A stretch of 64,000 bases of DNA from an uncultured Chloroflexota bacterium. Lineage in GTDB: Bacteria > Chloroflexota > UBA11872. How positions within the stretch are numbered: the stretch's first letter is position 1; every line of letters begins with the position of its first letter. A program made the position numbers and the translations under genes. Under the pieces are notes generated by a model. The model did not search any database, was not told the origin of the DNA, and saw only the letters and a list, made by a program, of their open reading frames with translations. Shown one piece after another: positions 1 to 9,011 of this stretch. Where the stretch lies: NCBI GenBank assembly GCA_958296175.1, contig OY282448.1, positions 248,001 through 312,000 on the forward strand. Reading direction: 5' to 3'.

Positions 1-1091
<1,091 letters not shown>

Positions 1092-1141
1092 TGCCGAATC
1101 ATCGCACGCCGCGGCATGGGCCGTCGCGCGCCTGGCCGTGC

Positions 1142-2188
1142 TCAGCGGCTGAAGTGCACCTCGATAACGTCGCCGTCGGCCACTTCGTAATCGCGGCCCA
1201 CGCGCCGGATCTGGCCGCGGGCGCGCAGGCGGGCCAGCGAGCCGGCCGCGATCAGCCGGTCGGCGTCGACCACGTCCGCGCGGATGAACCCTTCGGCCAG
1301 GTCGGTGTGCACGGCGCCGGCCGCCTGCACGGCCGTGCGGCCGCGCGCCAGGCGCCAGGCGTTTACCGACGCGGCGTTGCCGGTGTAGAAGGTCACCAGG
1401 TCCAGGGCGCGCTGCAGCGCCTGGCTCAGCCGGTCGGCGGCGGTTCCCGGCAGCCCCAGGTCGCGCTGGAAGGCGTCCGCGTCGTCGGGCGGCAGCTCGT
1501 GCAGCTCGGCCTCGATGGCGGCGGCCAGCACACACCAGGAGTCTCGCCCGGCCGCGCGGCGCTGGTCGTCGATGGCGGCGGCCTGGTCGTCTGGCGCGTC
1601 GATCGCCGCCGCCCAGGGTTTGACGCTCAGCAGGCCGAAGCCGCGCAGCGCGGCAGCGTCGGGGGGCGTCAGGCCGTCCAGCACGGGCCGGTCCTCTTCC
1701 AGCGCCTGGAGCGCGTGCGACACGGCGGCCGCCTGCGCGGCGGCGGCGCGCCGCTCGACGCGCGGCCCGGAGGTTGCGCGCTGCCGCAGCCGTTCCGCGG
1801 CCGGTTCCAGCACGGCCAGGTCCAGCAGGGCCAGCTCGGTGCGCAGCGCCTGCAGGCGCGTTGCAGCCGCCTCGAGACCCTGGCCGCCGGCCGCCGCCAG
1901 CAGCAGCGCGTCCGCGGTGCGCAGGCGGCCGACCCAGGCGGGCGAGGGCGGCTCGCGGTCGGCCAGCGCATGGCCCGGCGCGTGCCAGAGCGTGAACTCG
2001 ACCGGCACGCGGCGCGCGGCGCGAAACACGGCCTGGAGCTTGGGCAGCCGCGCGTCCGGCACGCGCAGCGCGCCCGTCTGCACGGCCAGCCGCCCCAGAC
2101 GTTCCTCGGCGGCGCGGCGTCCAACGGCGGCGGCAACGACGTCCGGGACGCCGGCCTCGAAATCGCCGACCAGGGCGATGACGGTCAC
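1142..2188 (-). CDS. YchF/Obg-like family protein with degenerate nucleotide-binding domain
   Basis: The C-terminal 85 residues are a clear YchF-type TGS/DUF933 domain: TFYTGNAASVNAW, QAAGAVHTDLAEGFIRA and the terminal DYEVADGDVIEVHFSR line up with canonical YchF. The N-terminal domain keeps the family layout, for example RVPDARLPKLQAVFRA matches the PDPRLDxLAxIxKP segment. However, the P-loop GLPNVGKST is replaced by VGDFEAGVPD, the DIAGLVKGAS region by WHAPGHALAD, and the NxDE recognition motif by AIDAPDD. Canonical YchF binds ATP and the ribosome, so this copy probably cannot bind nucleotide in the usual way. I chose the GTG at 2188 because family similarity begins there; an ATG at 2284 would add 32 basic residues without family similarity. 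It is convergent with nothing nearby and divergent from rpsT. Confidence 0.72.
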   Translation of the reverse strand: MTVIALVGDFEAGVPDVVAAAVGRRAAEERLGRLAVQTGALRVPDARLPKLQAVFRAARRVPVEFTLWHAPGHALADREPPSPAWVGRLRTADALLLAAAGGQGLEAAATRLQALRTELALLDLAVLEPAAERLRQRATSGPRVERRAAAAQAAAVSHALQALEEDRPVLDGLTPPDAAALRGFGLLSVKPWAAAIDAPDDQAAAIDDQRRAAGRDSWCVLAAAIEAELHELPPDDADAFQRDLGLPGTAADRLSQALQRALDLVTFYTGNAASVNAWRLARGRTAVQAAGAVHTDLAEGFIRADVVDADRLIAAGSLARLRARGQIRRVGRDYEVADGDVIEVHFSR

Positions 2189-2343
2189 GCCGACGGCCGC
2201 TGCGCGGGGGAGCGCCGCGTTTCCGTCACGGCCAGCGCGGTCGGCCAGCCGTCGGCCTCGCGGCCTTCGCGCGTGCCGGCGCATCGGCGCGGTCGATTCC
2301 CGCCCTGGGGAACGGACGCGCCCGCGGCGCGCCGCCTCGGTGC

Positions 2344-2349
2344 TAGGCT
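2344..2349 (+). promoter_or_regulatory. -10 element TAGGCT of rpsT
   Basis: TAGGCT lies 40 bases before the rpsT GTG. The same hexamer occurs at similar distance before the genes at 10522 and 22986, and on the minus strand before 32038 and 34880. No convincing -35 is visible. Confidence 0.5.
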
Positions 2350-2389
2350 TGGCGGCAACATCACGTATGACTCGAAACGCATTGAAATT

Positions 2390-2674
2390 GTGCCTTCACC
2401 CAAAGAACTGACCCGCCAGCGGAGCCGCGCGAAGCAGGTGCGGCGGCAGCGTTTCCTGCGGCGGCGCAACGTGCACACGCGCTCGACGGTGCGGACGTAC
2501 GTGGCGCGGGCGCGGGCGGTGATCGCCGCCGGCGACGCCGACGCAGCCGCGGCGGCCGTGCGCGACGCGCAGCGGCATCTGGACGCTGCGGCGCGCAAGG
2601 GGATCATCCACCCCCGCAAGGCCGCGCGCAGCAAAGCGCGGCTGGTGCGCCGCCTGCACGCGGCCGCTGCCTGA
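2390..2674 (+). CDS. rpsT: 30S ribosomal protein S20
   Basis: Primary 16S rRNA-binding protein of the small subunit. The 94-residue product is all helix-forming, rich in Arg/Lys/Ala, and follows the S20 pattern: an N-terminal basic PSPKELTRQRSRAKQ, a central HTRSTVRTYVARARA, and a C-terminal KGIIHPRKAARSKARLVRR. The frame is open far upstream, but similarity begins at the GTG at 2390. S20 starts with an unusual codon in other bacteria too, where this contributes to autogenous translational control. It stands alone between the divergent YchF-like gene and convergent holA. Confidence 0.93.
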   Translation: MPSPKELTRQRSRAKQVRRQRFLRRRNVHTRSTVRTYVARARAVIAAGDADAAAAAVRDAQRHLDAAARKGIIHPRKAARSKARLVRRLHAAAA

Positions 2675-2685
2675 GCGCCGGCCGC

Positions 2686-3663
2686 TCACGCCGCCAGACG
2701 CGCCGTCAGAATCTCCAGCAGCGCGTCTTTGTCGCTGCCGGTGGACTTCAGCGCGGCGTCCGTGCGGACGACTTCGGCGTACATGCGCGCAATCAGACGG
2801 TCGGACATGCGCCGCGCCTGGCGCGCCAGGGCCTGGCCGCGGCCGGGCGGGACGCCCGCCGCGCGCGCCACCTCGCGCCCGCCGCCGCCTTCGTTGACCA
2901 CCTGACGGGCGGCGGCCAGGCGCCGCAGCGTCATGATGATGTCGGCCAGAATCATCTGGTGCGGCGTGCGCAGCGCCAGCATGTCGTGCAGCACTTGCAG
3001 CGCGCGCGTGAGGTCGTGGTCGGCCAGCGCGTTCACGTAGTCCCAGCGGGCGTGCTCGCCGATGGTGGCCGAGGCCGCGGCCACGTCGCGCACGTCGATA
3101 CGGCCGCCAAAACCTGCGTAGGCCGCCAGCTTCTGCACCTCGCTGGCCAGCAGGCCCGCGTCCGTCGTCACCAGCTCCACCAGCCGGGCCGCGGCGGCGC
3201 CGGACAGGTCCACGCCCAGATCGCGCGCGGCGGCCTGGGCAAAGCGGGCGGCTTCGCCTTCGCGCAGCGGGCCGAACCGATGCACCTGGGCGCCGTGCCG
3301 CTTGAGGGCGTCGAACGTCTTCACCCGCGCGGCCGTGCGCCGGTCGCCCAGGTCCAGATACACGGCCACGGCCAGGTCGCAGGCATCGGCGCCTGGGCCG
3401 GCTCGCTGCGCGTCGCCAAAAGCCGCCAGCCAGGCCGCCAGCGCGCGGGCGCGCGGGCCGCTGGAGGCCGCGCCGTCCAGGAAAACCCTGCGGCGCTCGC
3501 CAAACATGGAGGCCGCCCCGCAGGCCGCGGCCAGGTCGTCCACGCTGACGCGCGCGCCGTCCAGGCGGGTGTAGGCCAGGTCGCCGGGTTCGGGATGCCC
3601 CAGCGCCGACGCCACGGCCGCCCGCAGCCGCGGGTCGCGCCCCCCAAGAAACACAGCAAGCAC
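2686..3663 (-). CDS. holA: DNA polymerase III delta subunit
   Basis: The delta subunit is the clamp-loader component that opens the sliding clamp. The 325-residue product has the usual size and layout: an N-terminal AAA+-like domain starting VFLGGRDPRLR, a middle RRTAARVKTFDAL and GLLASEVQKLAAY segment typical of HolA, then a C-terminal helical collar domain ending DKDALLEILTARL. As in the family there is no Walker A. The frame extends to 3879, but a TATGCT -10 hexamer lies exactly six bases before the GTG at 3663, which supports this start and a leaderless mRNA. A second GTG at 3654 is possible. Confidence 0.85.
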   Translation of the reverse strand: MLAVFLGGRDPRLRAAVASALGHPEPGDLAYTRLDGARVSVDDLAAACGAASMFGERRRVFLDGAASSGPRARALAAWLAAFGDAQRAGPGADACDLAVAVYLDLGDRRTAARVKTFDALKRHGAQVHRFGPLREGEAARFAQAAARDLGVDLSGAAAARLVELVTTDAGLLASEVQKLAAYAGFGGRIDVRDVAAASATIGEHARWDYVNALADHDLTRALQVLHDMLALRTPHQMILADIIMTLRRLAAARQVVNEGGGGREVARAAGVPPGRGQALARQARRMSDRLIARMYAEVVRTDAALKSTGSDKDALLEILTARLAA

Positions 3664-3669
3664 GCCCCC

Positions 3670-3675
3670 AGCATA
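3670..3675 (-). promoter_or_regulatory. -10 element TATGCT of holA, leaderless spacing
   Basis: TATGCT ends six bases before the GTG at 3663. This places the expected transcription start at the first base of the start codon. The same spacing is seen before ugd, the gene at 16991 and cca. Confidence 0.45.
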
Positions 3676-3944
3676 CGAGCACCGCGGCTTTCCTAGGAAG
3701 CGCAGGCGCGGCGGAGAGCGCGGGCGGCGGGGTGAACCCGGCACGACGCGGCGGGGGGGGCGCTGAACGAACGGGCGGCCGGTACCCGCCCGGCTGGTCC
3801 CGCGGGCGGAGCGCCCGGCGTGTCCCGAGGCTTTCTGAGCCTGCGTCCTGATCGTCGATGCGTTCCGTTCGGCGTGCACACGCTCTGGAGAGCGGGGCGG
3901 GGCCGAGGTTGGATGGGGCGACTTTTTCTCGCGCGCGGCTGTCC

Positions 3945-3980
3945 CCCCTCACCCTAACCCTCTCCCTCCAGGGAGAGGGG
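3945..3980. repeat. Dispersed CTCTCCCT palindrome, copy 1
   Basis: CCCTCACCCTAA followed by the inverted repeat CCCTCTCCCT-CC-AGGGAGAGGG. It is one of eight related intergenic copies in the window. Confidence 0.8.
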
Positions 3981-4010
3981 AAAGATGTCGTACGAAAGCC
4001 GAGCAACACC

Positions 4011-4046
4011 CTGACCTCCCTAACCCACTCCCTCCAGGGAGAGGGG
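4011..4046. repeat. Dispersed CTCTCCCT palindrome, copy 2
   Basis: A diverged copy 66 bases after copy 1, with CCCACTCCCT-CC-AGGGAGAGGGG as its inverted repeat. Confidence 0.75.
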
Positions 4047-4226
4047 AAAGAGGGGATTCCCTGGGAGGGGAGGGGAGGGGGGAGCGCCCTGCTCGGCAAC
4101 TGGCAGGGCTTAGCCCGGGGATTCCCTGGGAGGGGAGGGGGGAGCGGGTCCGGGTGACGGCCGCCTAGCTGATAGCAGGGAGGATTCTCTATGGGGAGGA
4201 GAGAGCGGGGGTAGCGGGGGGAAGGG

Positions 4227-4679
4227 TTAGGTGGTGGGGTGGCCGGCGCGGCGGGCTAGGAGGGTGCAGAGTTCTTCGGTTTCGTCGAGCCAGAAGCGGG
4301 CGTCTTCGGCGCTGGGGGCGGGCTGGACGGCGTCGACGTGGCAGGCGTGGGAGAGGTCGCTCCAGAGTTGGTCGACGTCGCCGGCGGCGGATTCGTCGTT
4401 CATGCTGACGCCCAGGCAGAGGAGTTGCGCGCGCATCGACACGCCCTGAACGTTGGGCTCGCGGGCGCGCCAGTAGGTGGTCAGCGCGACTTCCAGCGCC
4501 TGCCGCGCCAGCAGGACGGCGGCGCGTTCCCAGAGGCCGGGCGCGGCGGAGGGCGGCTGCGCCAGGAGGTCGCGCGCCTGGCGCAGCAGGGACGCTGGCA
4601 GCGGCGGTTTCACGCTGTCGGCATTCCGTTGTGCGGCCGCTGGCGGCGCATAGGCAAACGCAAGCTCATCTCGGGGCAT
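4227..4679 (-). CDS. Small HEPN-like helical protein, partner of the zinc-hook ATPase
   Basis: The 150-residue product is not recognised by name. It is predicted to be helical, with no signal peptide or membrane segment. Residues about 50-145 resemble the C-terminal domain of the ATPase encoded just upstream: both have RQALE in the first helix, a short LLLL or LLCL helix, and a late (R/H)AC(N/H) motif (here LSHACHVDA, there VRACNAGTHE). HEPN ribonucleases have an R-X4-6-H motif in this position; here the arginine is replaced by histidine, so activity is uncertain. The gene follows the ATPase after a 255-base gap containing a 66-base tandem repeat. A role in an ATPase-linked defence or stress system is inference. 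Confidence 0.6.
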   Translation of the reverse strand: MPRDELAFAYAPPAAAQRNADSVKPPLPASLLRQARDLLAQPPSAAPGLWERAAVLLARQALEVALTTYWRAREPNVQGVSMRAQLLCLGVSMNDESAAGDVDQLWSDLSHACHVDAVQPAPSAEDARFWLDETEELCTLLARRAGHPTT

Positions 4680-4795
4680 CGCCGCTGCGTTCGTCGGGAC
4701 GCGGCGGTGGGCGGCGTGCAGGCAGACGCAATCTCATCGGCATGCACGCGGCCGGCATTCCGCAGCGCGGCGGCGGGCGCGCGGATGCTGCTTCT

Positions 4796-4927
4796 GGGCG
4801 CGGCGGCGGCGGCCGTCCCGGTGCGCGGCGGCCGCCTGACGTGTTTGGTGGTCTCGACCCTGGGCGCGGCGGCGGCGGCCGTCCTGGCGCGCGGCGGCCG
4901 CCTGACGCCATTGGTGGTCTCGACCCT
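4796..4927. repeat. 66-base tandem duplication
   Basis: A unit beginning GGGCGCGGCGGCGGCGGCC starts at 4796 and again at 4862, with a few substitutions between the copies. It lies between the ATPase stop and the HEPN-like gene, where nothing else is recognised. Confidence 0.75.
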
Positions 4928-4934
4928 GGATGCA

Positions 4935-7559
4935 TCACCGAGGGCTGGATTTCAGCAGATGCTGCGCCAGCCAGCCTGTGTTCTCGACCAACAAGTCCAA
5001 GCGCCCGTCCCAGCCCTCGTGCGTCCCGGCGTTGCACGCGCGCACCACGTCGAACGCCAGTTGGCCAAAGCGTTTGTCCAGCTGCCCCCGCATGCGGCGG
5101 GGGTCGCCTTTCGAGTCGTCCAGCAGCAGCAGCGTCAGCTTGTCGGTCAGCGTGCGCGTTTCGCGGACGTCGGCCTCCGTCTGCGCCAGGCTGCAACCCT
5201 GGCGCGCGCGGTGGACGTGGACGGCTTCGACGCATGCCGCTTCCAGGGCCTGGCGGCAGAAGCCGGGGACGACCCGCCGCTGCATGTCCAGCGGCAGATC
5301 GTCCGTGCGCAGCACGGCGCGCGCATTGTCGAGGTGCTGCCCGACCGGGTCTTCGACCTGGCGGCATTCCACCACCGAGTTGGCGCGGCGGCCGACGTTG
5401 ACCACGCGGCATTCGATGCGCAGCCGGCGCGCCGCCGCGGGCAGGCGTTCGTCGTGAGTGAAGACGACGACCTGGCGCTCGCGCGCGACGTCGTGCAGGA
5501 CGCGCGCCAGGCCGTCCACTTTGGCGGCGTCCATGGCCTGCACTGGGTCGTCGACGACCAGGAAGCGGAAGGGGCTTTCCGGCAGCAGGGCGCGCGCCAG
5601 GAAGAGGCTGAGCGAGAGCGTGTTCAGCTCGCCCTGGCTCATCACGCCCAGCGCAGCGCTGCCCTGGCCGTCCACGCTGGTATCCAGGATCAGGCGGCGG
5701 GCGTTCCCTTTGCCAGTCAGGCGCAGGGATTCGAGCGTGACGCTGCTGCCGCGGCCCATGGTGTCCCAGAAGCTCAGCGCCCGCTCCTGGATGGGTCGAA
5801 AGCGGTCGGCGCGCACGGCGTCTTCGACGCGCGTGAGCCAGTCTTCGGCGGCGCGCACGTCCGGCAGACGCTTCGCCGCCTTCTGCCCGCGGCGGGCAAT
5901 CGGCAGCCATTCCAGCAACTGGCGGCGGAGCGGGCGCCAGAGGTCTTCGCGGCGCTCCAGTTCCGCCCGCGCCTGTTTGCGCAGCGGTTCCAGCGCGGCG
6001 CGCACGCGCGCGCCGCGTTCAGTCATCCGCCCGGCAACTTCGAGCAGCCCTTGATCGCTCGATGCGACGCGGGCATGGAAAACCTCATCAGATCCTATTG
6101 TATCTTCGCCAAGTTCAATCACAGGTAGTGAAACGTCAACGTACTCCTGATCGACTTTGGGGAGGCTTGGCGTGTCAGTAAGCGATCGTGACCACCATTC
6201 CCACGTCTCGAGAACGTCCGACGCGTCGATCCCCACCCGCCCGGCGTCAGCCAGGAATGCTGGTGGAGCTTCCACGAATCGTTCGATATCAGATAACACA
6301 TCGGACAACCTCTCGGCACCGTAGCCCGACGCCTCCGTCTCTTTCACAAGGCTTGCTAATCGCTCTACAACTCCGGATCTCCATTCGTCATCCAGCTGTC
6401 CCTTGTTGCACACGGGACAGGCCTGATCTCCATCGTGCTTATGCATGCGAAGCGCCGCATCAAGCACCATGGCCAAGTGCACGGCACGCTCTACGTTGCT
6501 GCCCTTGGCCTCTTGCAGACTGTCGTGCGCATCGCGCAGTAACGAGCAGTAATCCTCAATCTCCTCGGCCGACGGAAACCAGATCGTGACCAAGCGCCGC
6601 AACAGGTCCAGCGGCTGGTCGGCGTCATCGTCCAGCGCGCCTTCCAGCACCAAATGGACCGCTTCCAGGTCCCACGGCTCGTTCGACAAGGCCGCGTGCA
6701 TCGCCTTCGCGCGCTCGTCGTCCAGCTCCCTCAACTTGCTCAGCACGTCAGCGCGTTGCCTGTCGGCGGCGGAGTGCGCCCCTCCGTCGTCGAGCCGTTG
6801 CTGGCGCAGCGACTCGCGCGCATCCGTGAGTCGTTCCAGGCCCAGGCCGGCCGCCATGGCGTCGAAGCGGGCGGACGGGCCTTTTTCCACCACGTCGTTG
6901 AGCTGGTCGTGGGAGAGGAAGGGCCGGTGCGTGTCCAGCGCCGTCGCCCACTGCAGGTCGTCCAGCCCTTCGGTGGTGGTGTCGTCGACGTTGGCGGCGG
7001 CCGCCTCGCGCCAGCGGCGCACCACCAGGGTGTCTCCGGGTTCGCCCTGCACGGCAAAGCGCGCCTGGAGTTCGGTCGGTCCTTGGGCGTGGAGGTTGCG
7101 CCAGCCCCCGCGCCATTCGGCGGTCTTGCCTTGCCAGCGGGAGTTTTCGCCGGTGAGCAGGAACTCCAGGCCTTCGGCGAAGCTGGACTTGCCGCTGCCG
7201 TTGGCGCCGACGACCAGCGTGAGGCCGGGGCCGGGCGTGACGTCCAGATGCGCCTGCGGGCCGATGCCGCGGAAGCCAGCGACCGAGGCGCCCGTCAGGT
7301 AGGCGCCGGCAGGCGTTTCGGTGGACGGCGGCGTCTGCCGCCGCTTGGATTTGCCGCCGCCGTCTTCGACGACCTCGGCGAGCGCGCCGTCGAGCGCAGC
7401 CAGGACATACAGGCCAGCTTCGTCGCTCAGCTTGCCTGCGGTTACGTCGCGCTCGACGCGCGCCTGCACGATGGCATCGATGCTGGCGCCGTCATGCGGC
7501 GGGTCGGGTTCGGTCGCGGTCTTGCTGGTGAGGTCGTCCGGCACGGCGGCTCCTGTCAC
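4935..7559 (-). CDS. Zinc-hook ABC/SMC-like ATPase with C-terminal HEPN-like domain
   Basis: The 874-residue cytoplasmic ATPase is of the RecF/SMC/AAA_23 type. Walker A is GANGSGKSS at about residues 118-126. The zinc-hook CPVC is at 381-384 between helical arms. The ABC signature MSQGE is at 640-644, Walker B FLVVDDPVQAMD at 666-677, and the switch histidine lies in VVFTHDE near 702. Residues 735-870 form an extra helical domain absent from Rad50/SbcC, ending in RACNAGTH (R840, H847), which fits the R-X6-H of HEPN-type RNases. A 70-residue N-terminal leader precedes the ATPase core. The start lies 15 bases after the queD stop, so it may be co-transcribed with queD. Several defence ATPases (RloC, Lamassu, PARIS) share this core, but the combination here is not one I can assign. 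Confidence 0.8.
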   Translation of the reverse strand: MTGAAVPDDLTSKTATEPDPPHDGASIDAIVQARVERDVTAGKLSDEAGLYVLAALDGALAEVVEDGGGKSKRRQTPPSTETPAGAYLTGASVAGFRGIGPQAHLDVTPGPGLTLVVGANGSGKSSFAEGLEFLLTGENSRWQGKTAEWRGGWRNLHAQGPTELQARFAVQGEPGDTLVVRRWREAAAANVDDTTTEGLDDLQWATALDTHRPFLSHDQLNDVVEKGPSARFDAMAAGLGLERLTDARESLRQQRLDDGGAHSAADRQRADVLSKLRELDDERAKAMHAALSNEPWDLEAVHLVLEGALDDDADQPLDLLRRLVTIWFPSAEEIEDYCSLLRDAHDSLQEAKGSNVERAVHLAMVLDAALRMHKHDGDQACPVCNKGQLDDEWRSGVVERLASLVKETEASGYGAERLSDVLSDIERFVEAPPAFLADAGRVGIDASDVLETWEWWSRSLTDTPSLPKVDQEYVDVSLPVIELGEDTIGSDEVFHARVASSDQGLLEVAGRMTERGARVRAALEPLRKQARAELERREDLWRPLRRQLLEWLPIARRGQKAAKRLPDVRAAEDWLTRVEDAVRADRFRPIQERALSFWDTMGRGSSVTLESLRLTGKGNARRLILDTSVDGQGSAALGVMSQGELNTLSLSLFLARALLPESPFRFLVVDDPVQAMDAAKVDGLARVLHDVARERQVVVFTHDERLPAAARRLRIECRVVNVGRRANSVVECRQVEDPVGQHLDNARAVLRTDDLPLDMQRRVVPGFCRQALEAACVEAVHVHRARQGCSLAQTEADVRETRTLTDKLTLLLLDDSKGDPRRMRGQLDKRFGQLAFDVVRACNAGTHEGWDGRLDLLVENTGWLAQHLLKSSPR

Positions 7560-7574
7560 TTGTGGGCGCGCGGC

Positions 7575-8039
7575 TCAGTCGGGCGCGGCGGCGGGCGTTG
7601 CGCTGGGCTGGCGGCCGTTCGTGCGCGCCTGGGCGGGCGCGGGGCTGTAGGTGGCGTAGGAGTCGGGGGTTTCCCACAGGGTGACGGCCACCACGGGAAA
7701 GCCCCGCGCCTGGGTTTGTTCGAAGACCAGACGGGCCAGAGTTTCGGTGGTGGGGTTGTCGTCGATCACGCAGGCGCGCTGGCCCAGGGCTTCGATGGCC
7801 TGGATGAGCGGGTCGCCGCGGCGCAGGATCATGCGGTGGTCCAGGGTGTCGTCCACCCAGCGGGACATGGAGCGGCGCACGTCGCGGAAGTCGGCCACCA
7901 TGCCCAGGCCGTCCAGCTGCTGGGCCGCCAGCCGGATTTCGATGCGGCCGTTGTGGCCGTGAGGCTGGTTGCACTTGCCCTGGTAGTCGAGCAGGCGGTG
8001 CCCGAAGCAGAAGTCGATGTGTTTGACGATCTCGTACAT
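7575..8039 (-). CDS. queD: 6-carboxytetrahydropterin / 6-pyruvoyltetrahydropterin synthase family (QueD-like)
   Basis: Acts on dihydroneopterin triphosphate, giving 6-carboxytetrahydropterin (queuosine/7-deazapurine route) or pyruvoyltetrahydropterin. The 154-residue protein has the zinc ligands H14, H27 and H29 (FGHRLL, HGHNG), the catalytic Cys23 in QGKCNQPHGHN, the VDDTLDHRM segment, NPTTETLA and the terminal LWETPDS glutamate. Having the cysteine argues against the PTPS-III subtype. The C-terminal 20 residues are low complexity. A GGGAG ribosome site precedes the ATG, and the gene starts 15 bases after the SDR stop. The SDR looks like a pteridine reductase, so the pair may make a reduced pterin rather than queuosine. 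Confidence 0.85.
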   Translation of the reverse strand: MYEIVKHIDFCFGHRLLDYQGKCNQPHGHNGRIEIRLAAQQLDGLGMVADFRDVRRSMSRWVDDTLDHRMILRRGDPLIQAIEALGQRACVIDDNPTTETLARLVFEQTQARGFPVVAVTLWETPDSYATYSPAPAQARTNGRQPSATPAAAPD

Positions 8040-8054
8040 GCGCCAAAGCTCCCG

Positions 8055-8789
8055 TCAGGAGACCGTGCGCCCGCCGTCGACCGGGATCACGGCGCCGGTC
8101 ACGAAGTCGGTGCCTTCCAACAAGTACAACACGGTGTTGGCGATGTCGTCGGGATCGCCAATGCGCTGCAAGGGGGTGGCGCGCGCCACCGCCTGCACCG
8201 TGGCCTCGCTGAAGTCGTCGGGCATCAGAATGGGACCGGGGGCGATGGCGTTCACGGTCACGTTGGGCGCGAGTTCCTTGGCGAAGACGCGCGTGAGCGC
8301 CACGATACCGCCTTTGGCCACGAAATACGGCGCGTAGTCCACGTAGGGCCGGTTCACGGCCCAGTCGGCGATGTTGACGATCTTGCCGCGGCCGCGGCCG
8401 CGCATGTGCATGCCCAGCAGCCAGCAGCCCAGGTAGGGGCCTTTCAGGTTCACGGCCACGTTGCGGTCGAAGTCGGCCTCGGTCAGCTCGTCCAGCGGCG
8501 TGCGCGGGTAGATGGAGGCGTTGTTGACGAGGGCGTCCACGCCGCCGAAGGCGTCCAGGGCGGCATCGCGCAGGGTTTCGACGCCGGCTTTGGTGGACAC
8601 GTCGGCCTGCACGGCCAGCGCCTGCACGCCGAGGGCGCTGAACTCGTCGACGGCCGCGCGCGCGTCGGCGGCGGAGGTTCGATAGTTGACCACCAGGTTG
8701 GCGCCGCGCTCGGCCAGCCGTCGGGCAACGCGCCGCCCCACGCGGCGCGCGCCCCCGGTCACGACGACGGCGGCGCCCTGCAGGTCCAT
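8055..8789 (-). CDS. Short-chain dehydrogenase, pteridine-reductase-like
   Basis: A 244-residue classical SDR. The NADP-binding motif is VVTGGARRVGRRVA; the TGxARR form instead of TGxxxGIG is typical of pteridine reductases (PTR1/FolM). NNASIYPRTP, the catalytic YFVAK, and the C-terminal PLQRIGDPDDIANTV and VIPVDGGRT follow. The ATG at 8789 starts at MDLQG, where family similarity begins; an upstream start at 8852 would add 21 residues. It is the first gene of the run SDR-queD-ATPase. Dihydropteridine or dihydrofolate reduction is likely from the motif and from queD next door, but a generic 3-oxoacyl reductase cannot be excluded. Confidence 0.82.
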   Translation of the reverse strand: MDLQGAAVVVTGGARRVGRRVARRLAERGANLVVNYRTSAADARAAVDEFSALGVQALAVQADVSTKAGVETLRDAALDAFGGVDALVNNASIYPRTPLDELTEADFDRNVAVNLKGPYLGCWLLGMHMRGRGRGKIVNIADWAVNRPYVDYAPYFVAKGGIVALTRVFAKELAPNVTVNAIAPGPILMPDDFSEATVQAVARATPLQRIGDPDDIANTVLYLLEGTDFVTGAVIPVDGGRTVS

Positions 8790-9011
8790 CGGGGGCGTGT
8801 CCGTTTCTGGCGGGACGGGCGCGGCGGCGCGCGCCCGCATCAAGCATCGCACGTCTGGCTGCTGGGGGCCTGGGCAGAACCTCGGCGTTCCGGCGCGCCG
8901 CCGTTCCCGCCCTCGATTACGGGGGCGGCAGACATCGCCGCCGCCGCCAGGTTCGACGAGCCTTCGGGCGCGGCGCGGAGACGCGGGGGCGGCGCTGGCG
9001 GGGCGCCGGGG

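Larger units (their letters stand above)
3664..4226. other. Gene-free, repeat-rich gap
   Basis: About 560 bases with no supportable gene between holA and the HEPN-like gene. It holds two CTCTCCCT palindromes (3945-3980 and 4011-4046), then a G-tract region at 4051-4150. There the sequence GGGATTCCCTGGGAGGGG and its GGGGAGGGG runs appear twice, about 65 bases apart. The G-runs could form quadruplexes on the plus strand. Confidence 0.7.

Noticed and set aside
2285..2310. tRNA T-arm-like GTCGATTCCCGCC
   Set aside because: No matching acceptor, D or anticodon arms could be folded around it.
2396..4099. Minus-strand frame of 567 codons over holA and the repeat gap
   Set aside because: It overlaps holA in another frame and translates the repeat sequences; no family features.
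4338..6128. Plus-strand frame over the ATPase 3' end
   Set aside because: Composition and antisense position to clear Walker B and signature motifs mark it as a shadow.
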